Shown here piece after piece: positions 52,611 to 62,160 of a stretch of 64,000 nt of DNA. The translations under genes and the position numbers were made by a program. This DNA comes from CAVTYH01 sp963738835 (GTDB lineage: Bacteria > Planctomycetota > Planctomycetia > Pirellulales > JADZDJ01): the NCBI GenBank assembly GCA_963738835.1, contig CAVTYH010000001.1, positions 1,426,001 through 1,490,000 on the forward strand, read 5' to 3'. Position 1 is the stretch's first letter; every line of letters begins with the position of its first letter. The notes beneath the pieces were generated by a model, which worked only from the letters and a program-made list of their open reading frames with translations, was not told the origin of the DNA and searched no databases.

Positions 52611-53853
52611 TCAATCGGCGGGGACGAATACCGTAAACCGCTGCGATAACAATTCTTGTGTCTCGTTTGAAATCTGAGGCGATCCGGGGATCGTTAGCCA
52701 CTTGAGATGAGTTACGTCAAGAAGGCGTCGAATTCCCTGATCTGTAATCTGACCGCAATGGTCGAGGCTTAATTCCTCTAGTGCCGGAAACTGCGAAAGT
52801 TTTTCAAGTGCGACATCGGAGACTTGGGTATCGGAAAGGTTCAAAATCCGCAGCCGCCTTAAATCAGATAAGCTTGTCAGTCCGTCGTCACTTATACGAG
52901 TTTTCCCGAGATCCAGACACTCCAAGTGCATACAACTTGCAAGACACTTGACTCCGCGATCGGTTATGAACACTCCGGCCGCGCAGGATTCGGCGAATTT
53001 GCGGCAATTTGGCGACGACCATCAAAATGCGGTCGTCGACAAAGTAAGGTTTAAATTCAATATCTTCGATCCTCTTGAATGCGGAAAGATCGATGCTTTC
53101 GAGCCACCGTGGGATTTCGGCATCCGGATCACCGGCAGGCTCAAAAACGGATGACCTGCTGGGGTTCTCAGGCATATTCAGCAACCATTCAAAGTCATCG
53201 ACATTGAATACCAAGCCGCTGACGTAGGGCATCTGTTGGAGTGCATTGGAAAATTCCCTCCGATTGTCAGGGGACATTTTCCATGTCAGGGCTGCGCCGC
53301 TCGTCGATAAATTGACGACGTGTTGGAATACATTCAAATAATTCCAAGGTATCAGTCGACGCAGCCATTCAGGTCCACAATACGCAACTTGGAAATTGAT
53401 TCCGTGCAATCGAAGCTGGTCGACAATTATAAGCTCGCGTTGCCCAAGATGGTCATGGTACATCCACAGTCCCATTCCTGTAGCGAAAACGGCAATGGAT
53501 GCCATCAGTTCACGCAGCGATATACGCAACCAACGGCCATGTCGGTGTCGATGCCCAGCAAGGAAAACCGCGATGACCGCAATCGCTGAGGCCAATATGA
53601 CGACATCTCCGATGAGCCACTTCAGAGAAAATGTGGAGTATTCGCAATCGCCAATTGGTTCATTGCGTTCCGAGAAAACCCAAGGCCAGCCGTACTGATA
53701 CACAAAAGCCGGCCCAGCAACGGAAAAGCGGATTTGGTTGATTTCCCATTCAGTCACTTCCCTGGTCACCGGCGTCAGCAGCAGCTTGCCGCAGATGAAA
53801 GTCACTGCCGCGAGAAGCAAAGCCGGCACAAGATAGCGGCGGAGGCGGGACAT
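52611..53853 (-). CDS. LRR membrane protein, copy 3, frame-broken
   Basis: Starts MSRLRRYLVPALLLAAVTFI at ATG 53853. Same plan as the 16-18 kb copies: N-terminal helix, 'YQYGWPWVFSERN', second helix, 'GRWLRISLRELMASIAVFAT' motif with a third helix, 'AYCGPEWLRRLIPWNYLNVF', then leucine-rich repeats ('LECLDLGKTRISDDGLTSLS', 'LRILNLSDTQVSDVALEKLS', 'LEELSLDHCGQITDQGIRRL'). The frame changes near 52990, before 'GVFITDRGVKCLASC'. Unlike the other two, it is ~35 kb away, so the family is dispersed. Inner-membrane protein of unknown role. Confidence 0.72.
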
Positions 53854-53965
53854 GCGGTCACTCTCGAACTGGTTTCATCGTGTTCGTTGTGTCATGTTGG
53901 TTAATAGCCGGCCGAATTTCACTAACGCCATACATTGAACCACGACGGCACGACGGGCACAACGC
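53854..53965 (-). repeat. Conserved 5' element of the LRR genes, copy 3
   Basis: Carries GCGGTCACTCTCGAACTGGT at the gene side, identical to copy 2 (18241-18260), then TTGAACCACGACGGCACGAC and GGGCACAACGC at the far side. Intervening bases have diverged. Confidence 0.65.
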
Positions 53966-54391
53966 AGAAGAAGCTTGATCTAGCCCTAGGTCAATGAACG
54001 AGGGCGACACGGGGCAAATGATCGGACAGTTCGACGCGAGGGAATGTAGGTCCCTCTGGCGTTTTCAGCGGATCGAAATGGAATTCGACGGTTTCGACGG
54101 CCGCTAGTTGGACGGCAAAGTTTGCCTGGGCGGCGCCTGCGGACCGATTATTAACTGTCCGCCGCGAAAAATCGCCCAAACCCTTTTTTCTCGCCGGGCG
54201 ATGGACTAAAGTACGAGCCGTTAGGGTTCGTGTGCCGCGGGAGGAGGAGCCTGCGGCGCAGACTGCGCCGAGCAAGTCTTTTCCGCAGCGGCGTCCAGGA
54301 GCGTGGGTCGGACTTGAGTCTGACCGGTATCACAAACGGTAAGTCATGTCAGGCGAAAGCCTGACCTTCACGTGGGGAGTGAGAACCGCGC
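53966..54391. other. Gene-free region with REP-like palindromes upstream of the symporter
   Basis: About 425 bp. Minus-strand frame 53991-54275 has an unconvincing translation. GTCAGGCGAAAGCCTGAC (54348-54365) is a perfect-stem hairpin of the same type as 32353-32371, and GGTCGGACTTGAGTCTGACC (54307-54326) is a related, imperfect one. CCTGCGGCGCAGACTGCGCC-like GC palindromes precede them. GGGGAGTGAG at 54374-54383 is a possible ribosome binding region for the symporter. Confidence 0.45.
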
Positions 54392-56221
54392 ATGAACCTG
54401 ACTTTCATCGACTGGACGATCATGCTGGTGTACTTTGCCTTTGTCCTGGGCATCGGCTTCGTGCTGCGCCGTTCGACTCGCACCAGTACAGATTTTTTTC
54501 TCTCCGGGCGTTCGCTGCCGGCTTGGGTCACGGGCTTGGCGTTTATCTCTGCGAATCTTGGCGCGCAAGAAGTCATTGGCATGGGGGCTTCGGGCGCCAA
54601 ATACGGTATTGCTACCAGCCACTTTTATTGGGTGGGCGCCATTCCGGCCATGGTCTTCGTCGGCATCTTTATGATGCCGTTTTATTACGGTTCCAAAGTG
54701 CGATCGGTGCCGGAGTATTTGAAAGCGCGGTTCGACGAAAAAACTCGCGCCTGGAACGCGTTCAGTTTTGCCATCATGACGATTTTCTCGTCCGGCATTT
54801 CAATGTATGTGATGGCGAAGATTATTCAAAAGCTGCACATCATGGATCGGCTGTTTAGCCAATTCGGCGTGCCGACAAATTATATTTTCGATGTCAGCAT
54901 CATTGTCTCGGCCGTCATCGTGCTGGGGTACATTCTGCTCGGCGGGCTCACCAGCGCTATCTACAACGAAGTGTTGCAGTTCTTTCTAATCGTGGCGGGT
55001 TTTCTTCCGCTCGTGTTTCTGGGACTCAAGAGCGTGGGAGGATGGCAGGGACTAACGGCCAGTGTGCCGGCCGAATTCGTCCATTCCTGGAAAGGATTTA
55101 GCAGTCCCGACACCAATCCGATGGGTGTGGAATGGTTTGGCATGGTGATGGGCTTGGGTTTTGTGCTGTCGTTTGGTTATTGGTGTACCGATTTTCTGGT
55201 CATCCAACGGGCGATGGCTGCCGACTCGATGTCGGCTGCACGCCGCACGCCGTTGATTGCCGCGATTCCCAAAATGTTTTTCCCCGCTCTGGTAATTCTG
55301 CCAGGCATTATTGCCATCGCCATGCCGACGGAAAACATCATGGGCACTGTTCAAGGCGAAGCACCGGCTGCGGCCGGAAGCGCTGCCGCCGCTGTGCCTG
55401 CAGGCAAGGGACTCATACCGGTCAAGGTCGACGAAAAGACCGGCGAGCCCGTGCTCGATAAAGAAGGCCACCCTGTGCTGGATTACGACATGGCGATGCC
55501 GATGATGCTGTTCCGCTTCTTCCCAACGGGCATCCTGGCGCTGGGGTTAACGGCACTGTTGGCGAGTTTCATGTCAGGCATGGCGGGGAACGTAACCGCC
55601 TTTAACACCGTGTGGACCTACGACATTTACCAAGCCTACATCTACCGTAGGGGGAGCGATCGCCACTATTTGTGGATGGGGCGAATGGCGACGGTTTTCG
55701 GCATTATTGTGTCGGTACTCGCAGCGTACACGGCCACGCGCTTCAACAACATTATGGATATGTTGCAGTTGGTGTTTGGCTTTGTGAATGCGCCACTGTT
55801 CGCAACCTTCTTACTCGGTATGTTTTGGAAACGCGCTACGGGCCACGGCGCGTTCTTCGGATTGCTGGCCGGCACACTGGCGGCTGCGCTGCATCACGGA
55901 TTGACATTGCCCGCGACAACCGACTGGGGCATTCACGGCGGCTGGCTCTCTCAGCAACTCAATATGAGCGTATCGCACGCTTATCCAAGCGAAATGGCGC
56001 AGAACTTTTGGGCAGCCATTTATGCTTGGACAACTTGCTTCGTGGTGACGATTGTCATCAGCCTGATGACTAAGCCGCGCAAAGAAAGCGAATTGGTTGG
56101 CCTGGTCTACTCGCTGACAAACATTCCCAAGGAAGCTCATCTGCCGTGGTACAAGCGGCCGGAGACGCTGGGGGTTGTGGTACTCTTAATGGCAATTGCG
56201 CTGAACATTGTGTTCTGGTAA
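54392..56221 (+). CDS. Sodium:solute symporter (SSS/SGLT family)
   Basis: A 609-residue Na+-coupled symporter with about 14 helices. Start ATG 54392 (MNLTFIDWTIMLVYFAFVLG). Family signatures: 'STDFFLSGRSLPAWVTGLAF', 'SANLGAQEVIGMGASGAKYG' (Na+ site region), 'GGLTSAIYNEVLQFFLIVAG', and 'LASFMSGMAGNVTAFNTVWT'. A non-conserved alanine-rich loop (APAAAGSAAAAVPAGKG) follows about residue 320. Substrate unknown; sugar is usual in this branch. A small membrane-protein gene follows 48 bp downstream, probably co-transcribed. Confidence 0.92.
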   Translation: MNLTFIDWTIMLVYFAFVLGIGFVLRRSTRTSTDFFLSGRSLPAWVTGLAFISANLGAQEVIGMGASGAKYGIATSHFYWVGAIPAMVFVGIFMMPFYYGSKVRSVPEYLKARFDEKTRAWNAFSFAIMTIFSSGISMYVMAKIIQKLHIMDRLFSQFGVPTNYIFDVSIIVSAVIVLGYILLGGLTSAIYNEVLQFFLIVAGFLPLVFLGLKSVGGWQGLTASVPAEFVHSWKGFSSPDTNPMGVEWFGMVMGLGFVLSFGYWCTDFLVIQRAMAADSMSAARRTPLIAAIPKMFFPALVILPGIIAIAMPTENIMGTVQGEAPAAAGSAAAAVPAGKGLIPVKVDEKTGEPVLDKEGHPVLDYDMAMPMMLFRFFPTGILALGLTALLASFMSGMAGNVTAFNTVWTYDIYQAYIYRRGSDRHYLWMGRMATVFGIIVSVLAAYTATRFNNIMDMLQLVFGFVNAPLFATFLLGMFWKRATGHGAFFGLLAGTLAAALHHGLTLPATTDWGIHGGWLSQQLNMSVSHAYPSEMAQNFWAAIYAWTTCFVVTIVISLMTKPRKESELVGLVYSLTNIPKEAHLPWYKRPETLGVVVLLMAIALNIVFW

Positions 56222-56269
56222 TCCTGAATTGCGGTCTGGCAAGTCATCTGCCGTACGAAAGGCATCCCC

Positions 56270-56560
56270 ATGCAACTCGATATCAGAATTCCGATCGGTC
56301 TCTTGTTTGCCGTGCTCGGCGCTCTGTTGACGGCCTTTGGCGCTGCCACGATGTTTGGGTTTGGCGGAGGCTCCGCGATTTATGAACGCTCGCTGGGCAT
56401 CAACGTCAATTTGGCGTGGGGCTTAGTATTGCTCGCTTTCGGACTGTTGATGTACTTCATGGGTCGCCGTGGAACGTCGTCCGTTAAGCCCGCCGATGAA
56501 ACGCCGGAAGGTCGCGCGATGGAAGAGCGGGAAGGCATGGGCCGCCCACGTCAGCACTAA
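56270..56560 (+). CDS. Small two-helix membrane protein downstream of the symporter
   Basis: A 96-residue protein starting MQLDIRIPIGLLFAVLGALL. Two hydrophobic helices are visible (residues ~8-26 and ~46-64), then a polar C-terminal tail (SSVKPADETPEGRAMEEREG). Spacing from the symporter suggests one operon and a possible accessory role. No known family was recognised with certainty. Confidence 0.7.
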   Translation: MQLDIRIPIGLLFAVLGALLTAFGAATMFGFGGGSAIYERSLGINVNLAWGLVLLAFGLLMYFMGRRGTSSVKPADETPEGRAMEEREGMGRPRQH

Positions 56561-56852
56561 CTTCTTTCTGCCTCTGCCGCTGCGTGGGAGTCGCACCATC
56601 ATTTTGACACTGCCGGGGATTGGCGCGCCAAAGTCGAAAAAAGTCGGAGGTTTTGACGATTCTCCGCGCCAAAGTCGGTGTTTTGGACCATTTTCACGCA
56701 CCAAAGTCGGAAATCCTGGGGGATTTTTCTCGTCGTCGGGTCCATGTCGGGAAAATTTGACAGCTGGAGTGCAATTCAGGCTTTTCGATAACCGATACCC
56801 AAGATAGCCCTCCTCTTATCCCGCCCGGCTCGTCCTCTTCGAAGTTCCTTCG
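56561..56852. other. Gene-free gap with CCAAAGTCG repeats
   Basis: CCAAAGTCG occurs three times (about 56629, 56670 and 56711), spaced ~41 bp, within a stretch rich in short palindromic or GTCGG-containing segments. No coding potential is seen. It may be the 3' end of the symporter unit and the upstream region of the kinase. Confidence 0.45.
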
Positions 56853-57895
56853 ATGTCGCTTGCATCTGCGACTCCGCAAATTGCCGCCGCTGCACGCGCC
56901 TCGCCGATGTTGCCAGTTGGCGAACGAAAAAAGATGGCGACCAGCCGGAGACTCGGCCTGCCGATCAGTCCCTTCCCGTCGCGCTGGGGCCGTGGCTGTT
57001 GGAATCGATCTTGGCTGACGGGGCGGTTTCACAAGTTTATCGAGCGCGGCCGGCGGAGATGGCAGCGGCCAACAAACCGACTCCTCGCTATGCCGTGAAA
57101 CTGCTGCGTCCCGAGTGGCACGACGAGCCGCTGGCGGTATCGCGCATTCGCCAGGAAGCGCACATCAGTCGGTGTGTCACGCAACGGCAGGTGGTTTCCA
57201 TCCTATCGGCCCATGTGCATCGGCCGCCTTTTTACACGGTGATGCCGCTGCTGCCGGGTCAATCGGTGGCGGCGTTGATTCAGGCACAAGGCCGGTTGCC
57301 GACGCCGCTGGCACTGTGGATCGCGCGGCAAGTGGCCGAGGGATTGGCAGCACTGCACACCGTGGGATACATCCACGGCGATGTGAAGCCCGCGAATTTG
57401 ATAATCTCCGCCGCGGGACACGTGACGCTCATCGATTTGAGTTGTGCCCGACGCATGGATGAAGAATCGACAATAGAATCGCCGCCGCTGATCGGCACGC
57501 CGCATTATTTGGCGCCCGAAATGTTCGCCGGTCGGCACGGTGATTCTCGGAGCGACATCTACAGTCTGGGAATCACGCTGTTCGAGCTGCTAACAGGCCG
57601 GCTGCCGATACACTCGAACGATTTGGCCACGATTGCCGCGTTCAAACGGGACGGCGCCATGCCCAGCGTGCGGCTGTTTGCGCCGCAAGTGCCCAGCGCC
57701 GTCGCGGAATTCGTGCGGCAACTGACGGCCCGCGAGCCGTTGCGGCGGCCGCAAAGCGCTCGGGAAGTGGTGCAATCGCTGGTGCGCTGGAAATTGTCAC
57801 GCTGGCCGAGCAGATTCCAGCCTAAGCGGCGGCGCTGTATGCTGAATGTGTTGTCTTCAACTCCCTCTCCCCGAGGGAGAGGGTTCTTCAAATAG
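56853..57895 (+). CDS. Serine/threonine protein kinase, short, frame-broken at start
   Basis: The kinase fold is read from 57xxx in one frame: 'YAVKLLRPEW' (ATP lysine), 'YTVMPLLPGQSVAALIQAQG' hinge, 'YIHGDVKPANLIIS' (catalytic loop), 'LIDLSCARRMDEE' (metal site), 'GTPHYLAPEMFAGRHGDSRS' and 'DIYSLGITLFELLTGRLP'. No transmembrane helix follows, so it is a soluble Hanks-type kinase. The first 25 residues, MSLASATPQIAAAARASPML, are in a different frame from ATG 56853; the AAAAAA run near 56927-56932 would restore continuity to 'DGDQPETRPADQSLPVALGP'. If that is wrong, the start is near 56999. HRD reads HGD and DFG reads DLS; the catalytic aspartates remain. Confidence 0.82.
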
Positions 57896-57911
57896 CACTG
57901 TTCACCGCTTC

Positions 57912-59086
57912 ATGCCGCGCCGACGAGTTTATCTCGATAATGCTGCCACAAGCTGGCCCAAACCACCGGCGGTTTACGAGGCGGTCGATCGCTACCAGCG
58001 CGACAACGGGCGCCGGCGGGCGCAGCGGATATTCCCAGGCAATGGAAGTCAGCGCGATCATCGCTGCGGCAAGGGCGGCGGTTGCGCGATTGATTGGCGC
58101 GGCCGATGCACGGCACATCGTGTTCACCGGCAGTGGCACCGACTCGCTGAATCTGGCGATTCACGGCTGGCTGCGGCCGGGCGATCATGCCATTTGCACC
58201 GATGCCGATCACAACTCTGTCCTGCGGCCGCTGCGGCACTTGGAACAGCGCGAGCAGATGGAAGTAACCCGGGTGCGGTGCAATTCGGTCGGACTGGTCG
58301 ATCCGGACGAGGTTCGCCAGGCACTGCACTCCAACACGCGGTTGGTGGTGATTCTTCAGGCATCGAATGTCACCGGCATCGTTGAACCGGTAGCAGATGT
58401 CGGTCGAATCTGTCGCGAGCATGGAGCGAGGTTGCTCGTCGATGCGGCCCAGTCACTCGGTCATCTGCCCATTTCCGTGGACGAGCTGGGCGCCGATTTT
58501 CTGGCGGCTCCGGCCCACAAAGGATTACTGGGGCCATTGGGAACCGGCGTGCTTTACATCCGGCCCAGTTTGGAACGCGAACTAGAAAGCATTCGCCAAG
58601 GCGGCACCGGGACCCAAAGTCAAGACGACCGGCAGCCGGAATCGCTGCCCGATAAATACGAATCGGGCAACCACAATGTGCCGGGTCTGGTCGGGTTGGC
58701 CGCGGCGCTGCACTGGATCGAGTCGCGCGGCATCGATGAAATCTGCCGCCACGAACAGCAGCTTGCCAACCGCCTTCGCGACGGCTTGAAAGATATTGCC
58801 AGTGTCACACTTCACGGCAGCGAGCCGCGAGCGTCAGCGACTGGAGCCGTGGGCGTTGTCAGCATCTCGATCGAGGGCTATGATCCCCAAGAAGCAGCCG
58901 CGCTGCTGGATTCTGCCTTCGGCGTACAGGTTCGAGCCGGTTTGCACTGTCGCGCCGAACATTCATCGTGCAATGGGCACGCTAGAGCGCGGAGGCACAG
59001 TGCGTTTCAGTACCGGTGCTTTCAGCACTGTTGAAGATGTGGACGCTGCGGTTTCGGCGGTGAGAGAAATTGCCTCAGGAGTTTGA
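57912..59086 (+). CDS. Class-V aminotransferase (cysteine desulfurase-like), frame-broken twice
   Basis: Starts MPRRRVYLDNAATSWPKPPA at ATG 57912. PLP-enzyme signs: 'HIVFTGSGTDSLNLAIHGWL', 'DADHNSVLRPLRHLEQREQM', 'ARLLVDAAQSLGHLPISVDE', and the PLP lysine in 'APAHKGLLGPLGTGVLYI'. One extra G near 58010 in a GGG run shifts 'DNG' into the 'GRSGYSQAMEVSAIIAAARA' frame. A second break near 58955 separates 'VRAGLHC' from 'APNIHRAMGTLERGGTVRFS'. Family members take sulfur from cysteine for Fe-S or sulfide chemistry, but other Class-V roles are possible. It overlaps the next gene region and may be its partner. Confidence 0.82.
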
Positions 59087-59093
59087 TCCGATT

Positions 59094-59510
59094 ATGGCCG
59101 GTGCCCTGTGGTTTCAAGATGGCCTGCAATTTGAATGCACGCAGTGCGGCGATTGCTGCACCGGCGCACCGGGCTACGTGTGGGTGAATGCCGAGGAGAT
59201 TGCCGCGCTAGCGAAACACTTAGGGTTGCCTATCAACGAATTCGAGCAGAAATTCGTCCGCAAGATCGGCGTTAGAAAAAGCCTGATTGAATTCGAGAAT
59301 GGCGATTGCGTGTTCTTCGACGGGAAAGCACGCAAGTGTACGGTCTATGAAGCCCGGCCGCGGCAGTGCCGCACGTGGCCTTTCTGGGAATCGAACATCC
59401 ACTCACCCAAGGCCTGGAAAAAAACCTGCCAGGTTTGCCCTGGCAGCGGCCAGGGAAAGCTGTACTCGGTGGAAGAAGTGCTGGCACAGTCGGCCATTGT
59501 TCGGGTCTAG
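59094..59510 (+). CDS. YkgJ-family cysteine-cluster protein
   Basis: About 138 residues from ATG 59094, with CAGGAG upstream; the TTG at 59070 is an alternative. Cysteines arranged as 'FECTQCGDCCTGAPGYVWVN' near the N-terminus and 'CRTWPFW...CQVCPG' near the end fit the YkgJ (zinc/iron-chelating) family, thought to bind metal or an Fe-S cluster. The position right after a cysteine-desulfurase-like gene suits Fe-S or metal handling, as inference. It is soluble. Confidence 0.85.
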   Translation: MAGALWFQDGLQFECTQCGDCCTGAPGYVWVNAEEIAALAKHLGLPINEFEQKFVRKIGVRKSLIEFENGDCVFFDGKARKCTVYEARPRQCRTWPFWESNIHSPKAWKKTCQVCPGSGQGKLYSVEEVLAQSAIVRV

Positions 59511-59968
59511 CTGGCTAACATGGCAGAGCGACAACCTGGAAGTCTGTTCGTCGTTTGACGATTCTTCCGCTTTGGTAAAGTTTGTCGGCTGGGCTGCCGA
59601 TACCAGTGATCAGCCGATGCAATAGGCTTGCGCCTAGTTAGCATCGTTCACGAAACAATTGGCCGGTTACCAACCGGCAATGCCGTTAGTCGTTGAAAGG
59701 CAACAGGTTATGGGATTTCGGTGCGGACGGCAGTAGTAAGTAGTCTGTAAGTTCTTTGGCAATTTGAATTTATCGATTGTTGCACAGATTCTTGTGCGGA
59801 GTCGGAGTGCGTAATAAAGTCGCTGGAGTACTTCGGGCTGCGATCAGCCGAGGAGTGCAGAGCTTGACACTACTTCTTACGCCACCTACACTTGGAGCGT
59901 GACCGAAGTCGGATTGGCGGCCGCTTGGTCCTATCGACTTTTGGGATCGCTGTAGGAGAACCGTCGCC
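59511..59968 (+). promoter_or_regulatory. Upstream region of the HU gene with strong promoter
   Basis: Gene-free. TTGACA (59864-59869) and TACACT (59887-59892), separated by exactly 17 bases, form a near-consensus sigma-70 promoter. The predicted start is near 59899, ~70 bases before the GTG start at 59969. The left half has no feature beyond scattered short repeats (GCCGATACCAG-like). Confidence 0.75.
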
Positions 59969-60364
59969 GTGACAAAGAAAGAGATCGTGAAGACCATCTC
60001 GGAAGAGATTGGTCTGACGCAACTGAAGACGAAGGAGATCGTTCAGAAGACCTTCGATGCCATCGTGCGGACGCTGGTTGAAGATGAACGAATCGAGCTG
60101 CGAAACTTCGGCGTTTTCGAAGTCAAAAAGCGGGCCGCACGGAAGGCCCGCAACCCTCGCACGGGTGCGAAAGTCTTTGTGCCGGAAAAGTTTGTCGTCA
60201 CGTTCAAACCGGGAAAAGAGATGGAAGAGCGAGTTCGGCAGCTCGAGCGTGAAGCCGCTGAACGCAAAGCAAAAGCCGAGGCAGCTCAGGGCCAGCATGG
60301 AACAGAACCAATCGCTCAAACGTCTGCCCCGCCATCCACTTACGCAACACAGCCTGGAAGCTAG
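59969..60364 (+). CDS. HU-family DNA-binding protein with C-terminal extension
   Basis: A 131-residue protein starting at GTG 59969 with AGGAGA a few bases upstream. The HU/IHF fold is plain: 'MTKKEIVKTISEEIGLTQLK', 'IVQKTFDAIVRTLVEDERIE', 'LRNFGVFEVKKRAARKARNP' (DNA-binding arm), and 'VFVPEKFVVTFKPGKEMEER'. After residue ~95 there is a charged helical and Ala/Gln/Pro-rich extension (KAKAEAAQGQHGTEP), longer than standard 90-residue HU. It should bend and compact DNA. It has a strong promoter. Confidence 0.92.
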   Translation: MTKKEIVKTISEEIGLTQLKTKEIVQKTFDAIVRTLVEDERIELRNFGVFEVKKRAARKARNPRTGAKVFVPEKFVVTFKPGKEMEERVRQLEREAAERKAKAEAAQGQHGTEPIAQTSAPPSTYATQPGS

Positions 60365-60728
60365 CGGTTACCGAGAACCGGCATTTCAATTGTCGAGTGC
60401 TCCCGCGACGCCCTGCCAGATTCAGGACAATTACCAGAACACACGGTTACCCACGCCACCCAGAAGCGTGGGAAGATCGAGCCGAGGGGCGGCCTTTCAG
60501 TCAATTTGATCTCGGCGCAAGTGCGAAGAATCGGTACTTTCCACGCCCAAGTGCAGCCATAGTCTCATCTTCCGGCTGCCCGACGGCGCGGTTCACATCC
60601 ACAAACCATTCGGTACATCCAGAAATTGCCAGCCCGCTGAGGTGCGCATTTCGCGCGACTTGCAGGCCGGCGAACACGCGCTAGAGTCGCAAGGATTGCG
60701 GCGCGACATTTCAGGGAGGAACAGGGCG
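60365..60728. other. Gap between HU and lipoprotein genes
   Basis: No credible gene. It contains short GC palindromes (CCACGCCACCCAGAAGCGTGG near 60453) and the ribosome binding site GGGAGG (60714-60719) for the next gene. A terminator for HU is not clear; the CGTGGG hairpin is the closest candidate, without a good T-run. Confidence 0.4.
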
Positions 60729-60947
60729 ATGCGCAGGCTAATGTTGGCAGCCTTTACTGGACTGACGATGGCCAGCTTCACAGGCTGCCTGATCCCCATG
60801 TATTCGGCGGAGCCGGGTCGCCGGGCCGGGGAATTATTGAACACATCGGAAGACCTGCGACAGGCTGTCGACGAATGGGAACGCATCTGGTTCCTCGACA
60901 TGCCCTCGCACATGACGCCATACCGAACTCACGGCGGCATTTTGTAG
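60729..60947 (+). CDS. Small planctomycete lipoprotein
   Basis: A 72-residue protein from ATG 60729, with GGGAGG nine bases upstream. Signal peptide with lipobox 'ASFTGC' gives a lipid-anchored mature protein of ~54 residues. The mature sequence 'RAGELLNTSEDLRQAVDEWE' and 'RIWFLDMPSHMTPYRTHGGIL' matches a small family common in planctomycetes; its function is unknown. A strong terminator follows at 60988-61017. Confidence 0.8.
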   Translation: MRRLMLAAFTGLTMASFTGCLIPMYSAEPGRRAGELLNTSEDLRQAVDEWERIWFLDMPSHMTPYRTHGGIL

Positions 60948-60987
60948 TCGCTGATTCACGCCCGTTGATCAATCCAAGATATTCTAC

Positions 60988-61026
60988 ACGCCGCGCGATT
61001 GGCGAATCGCGCGGCGTTTGTTTTTG
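60988..61026 (+). terminator. Intrinsic terminator after the lipoprotein gene
   Basis: ACGCCGCGCGATT (60988-61000) pairs with AATCGCGCGGCGT (61005-61017), a 13-bp perfect stem with loop GGCG, followed by TTGTTTTTG. Confidence 0.92.
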
Positions 61027-61135
61027 CGCGGTGGTGGTGTAAGCTGCTAAGCCACAAGCGACTCGTTGCAGGAACTGTTGCACAGTCTCATCCAACCGTC
61101 GCGGCTTTACGGGTCGTCGAGGCACCACTCACCAA

Positions 61136-62100
61136 TTGCACGCTCACTTGGCCGCAGATCCGCCTCCCATCGATTTGTCCGTTCAATTAGGCCGCCTCGC
61201 GCTGCCGAATCCCACTCTTGTCGCTTCCGGCACGTTCGGATACGCGCGAGAAATGGCCGGCTTTGTCGATCTCAACCGGCTGGGCGGCATCATTCCGAAG
61301 ACCATCACGCGGCAGCCGCGGGCGGGCAACGCGCCGTGGCGAACCATCGAAACCGCGGCCGGCATGCTCAATTCGATCGGTCTGGATAACGACGGCCAGG
61401 AAGCGTTCATCGAGCATCATCTGCCGTACCTGGCGAACATCGGTGCACGCCGATCATTGTCAGCATTGCGGGCAGCACGGCCGATGAATTTGTCGAGATG
61501 ACGGCGCGAATGGAGGGGCTGCCTGGCATTGCGGCCATCGAATTGAACATCTCTTGCCCGAATGTCAGTCACGGTGTCGATCTGGGCGTCGACCCGGAAA
61601 TGTGCCGACGTGTGGTAGCCGGTTGCCGAGCGGCGTGCGGATTTCCCATCGTCGCCAAGCTGACGCCAAATGTGACGAATATCGCCACCATCGCCAAAGC
61701 AGCGGCCGATGGCGGGGCCGATTGCATTTCGGCGATCAACACGATCCTGGGCATGTCGATCGACTGGCGAGGCCGCCGACCGATGCTGGGAAACGCGCTG
61801 GGTGGTTTGAGCGGACCGGCCATCAAGCCGATTGCCCTGCGCTGCGTTTACCAAATTGCCAAAGCGGTCAGCACGCCAATCATTGGTATTGGCGGCATTG
61901 CCACGATCGACGACGTCATGGAGTTTCTGGTGGCCGGAGCAACTGCAGTGCAAATCGGCACGGCAAACTTCTATAATCCCACGGCGACGATGCAACTGCT
62001 TGACGCACTGCCGGCAGCACTTAGCCAAGCGGGAGCAAAATGTGTCGCGGATGTGGTGGGCACGTTGCAAACTACGCCGGCAGCGAAACCGGATCACTAA
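61136..62100 (+). CDS. pyrD: Dihydroorotate dehydrogenase, class 1B-like, frame-broken
   Basis: FMN enzyme of pyrimidine synthesis. The start is uncertain: TTG 61136 gives MHAHLAADPPPIDLSVQLGR. Signatures: 'NPTLVASGTFGYAREMAGF', 'IIPKTITRQPRAGNAPWR', 'ELNISCPNVSHGVDLGVDPE' with the catalytic Cys typical of class 1, 'VAKLTPNVTNIATIAKAAAD', 'IIGIGGIATIDDVMEFLVAG', 'AVQIGTANFYNP'. The frame changes near 61452: 'YLANIGA' continues as 'PIIVSIAGSTADEFVEMTAR'; one base is missing. A PyrK electron-transfer subunit is not in the window. Followed 60 bp later by trpS on the same strand. Confidence 0.9.
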
Positions 62101-62160
62101 TTGGCAAAACCGCAAACCGCAAGCGGTGAAGCGAGCGAACTGACCACGGACCACTGACCC

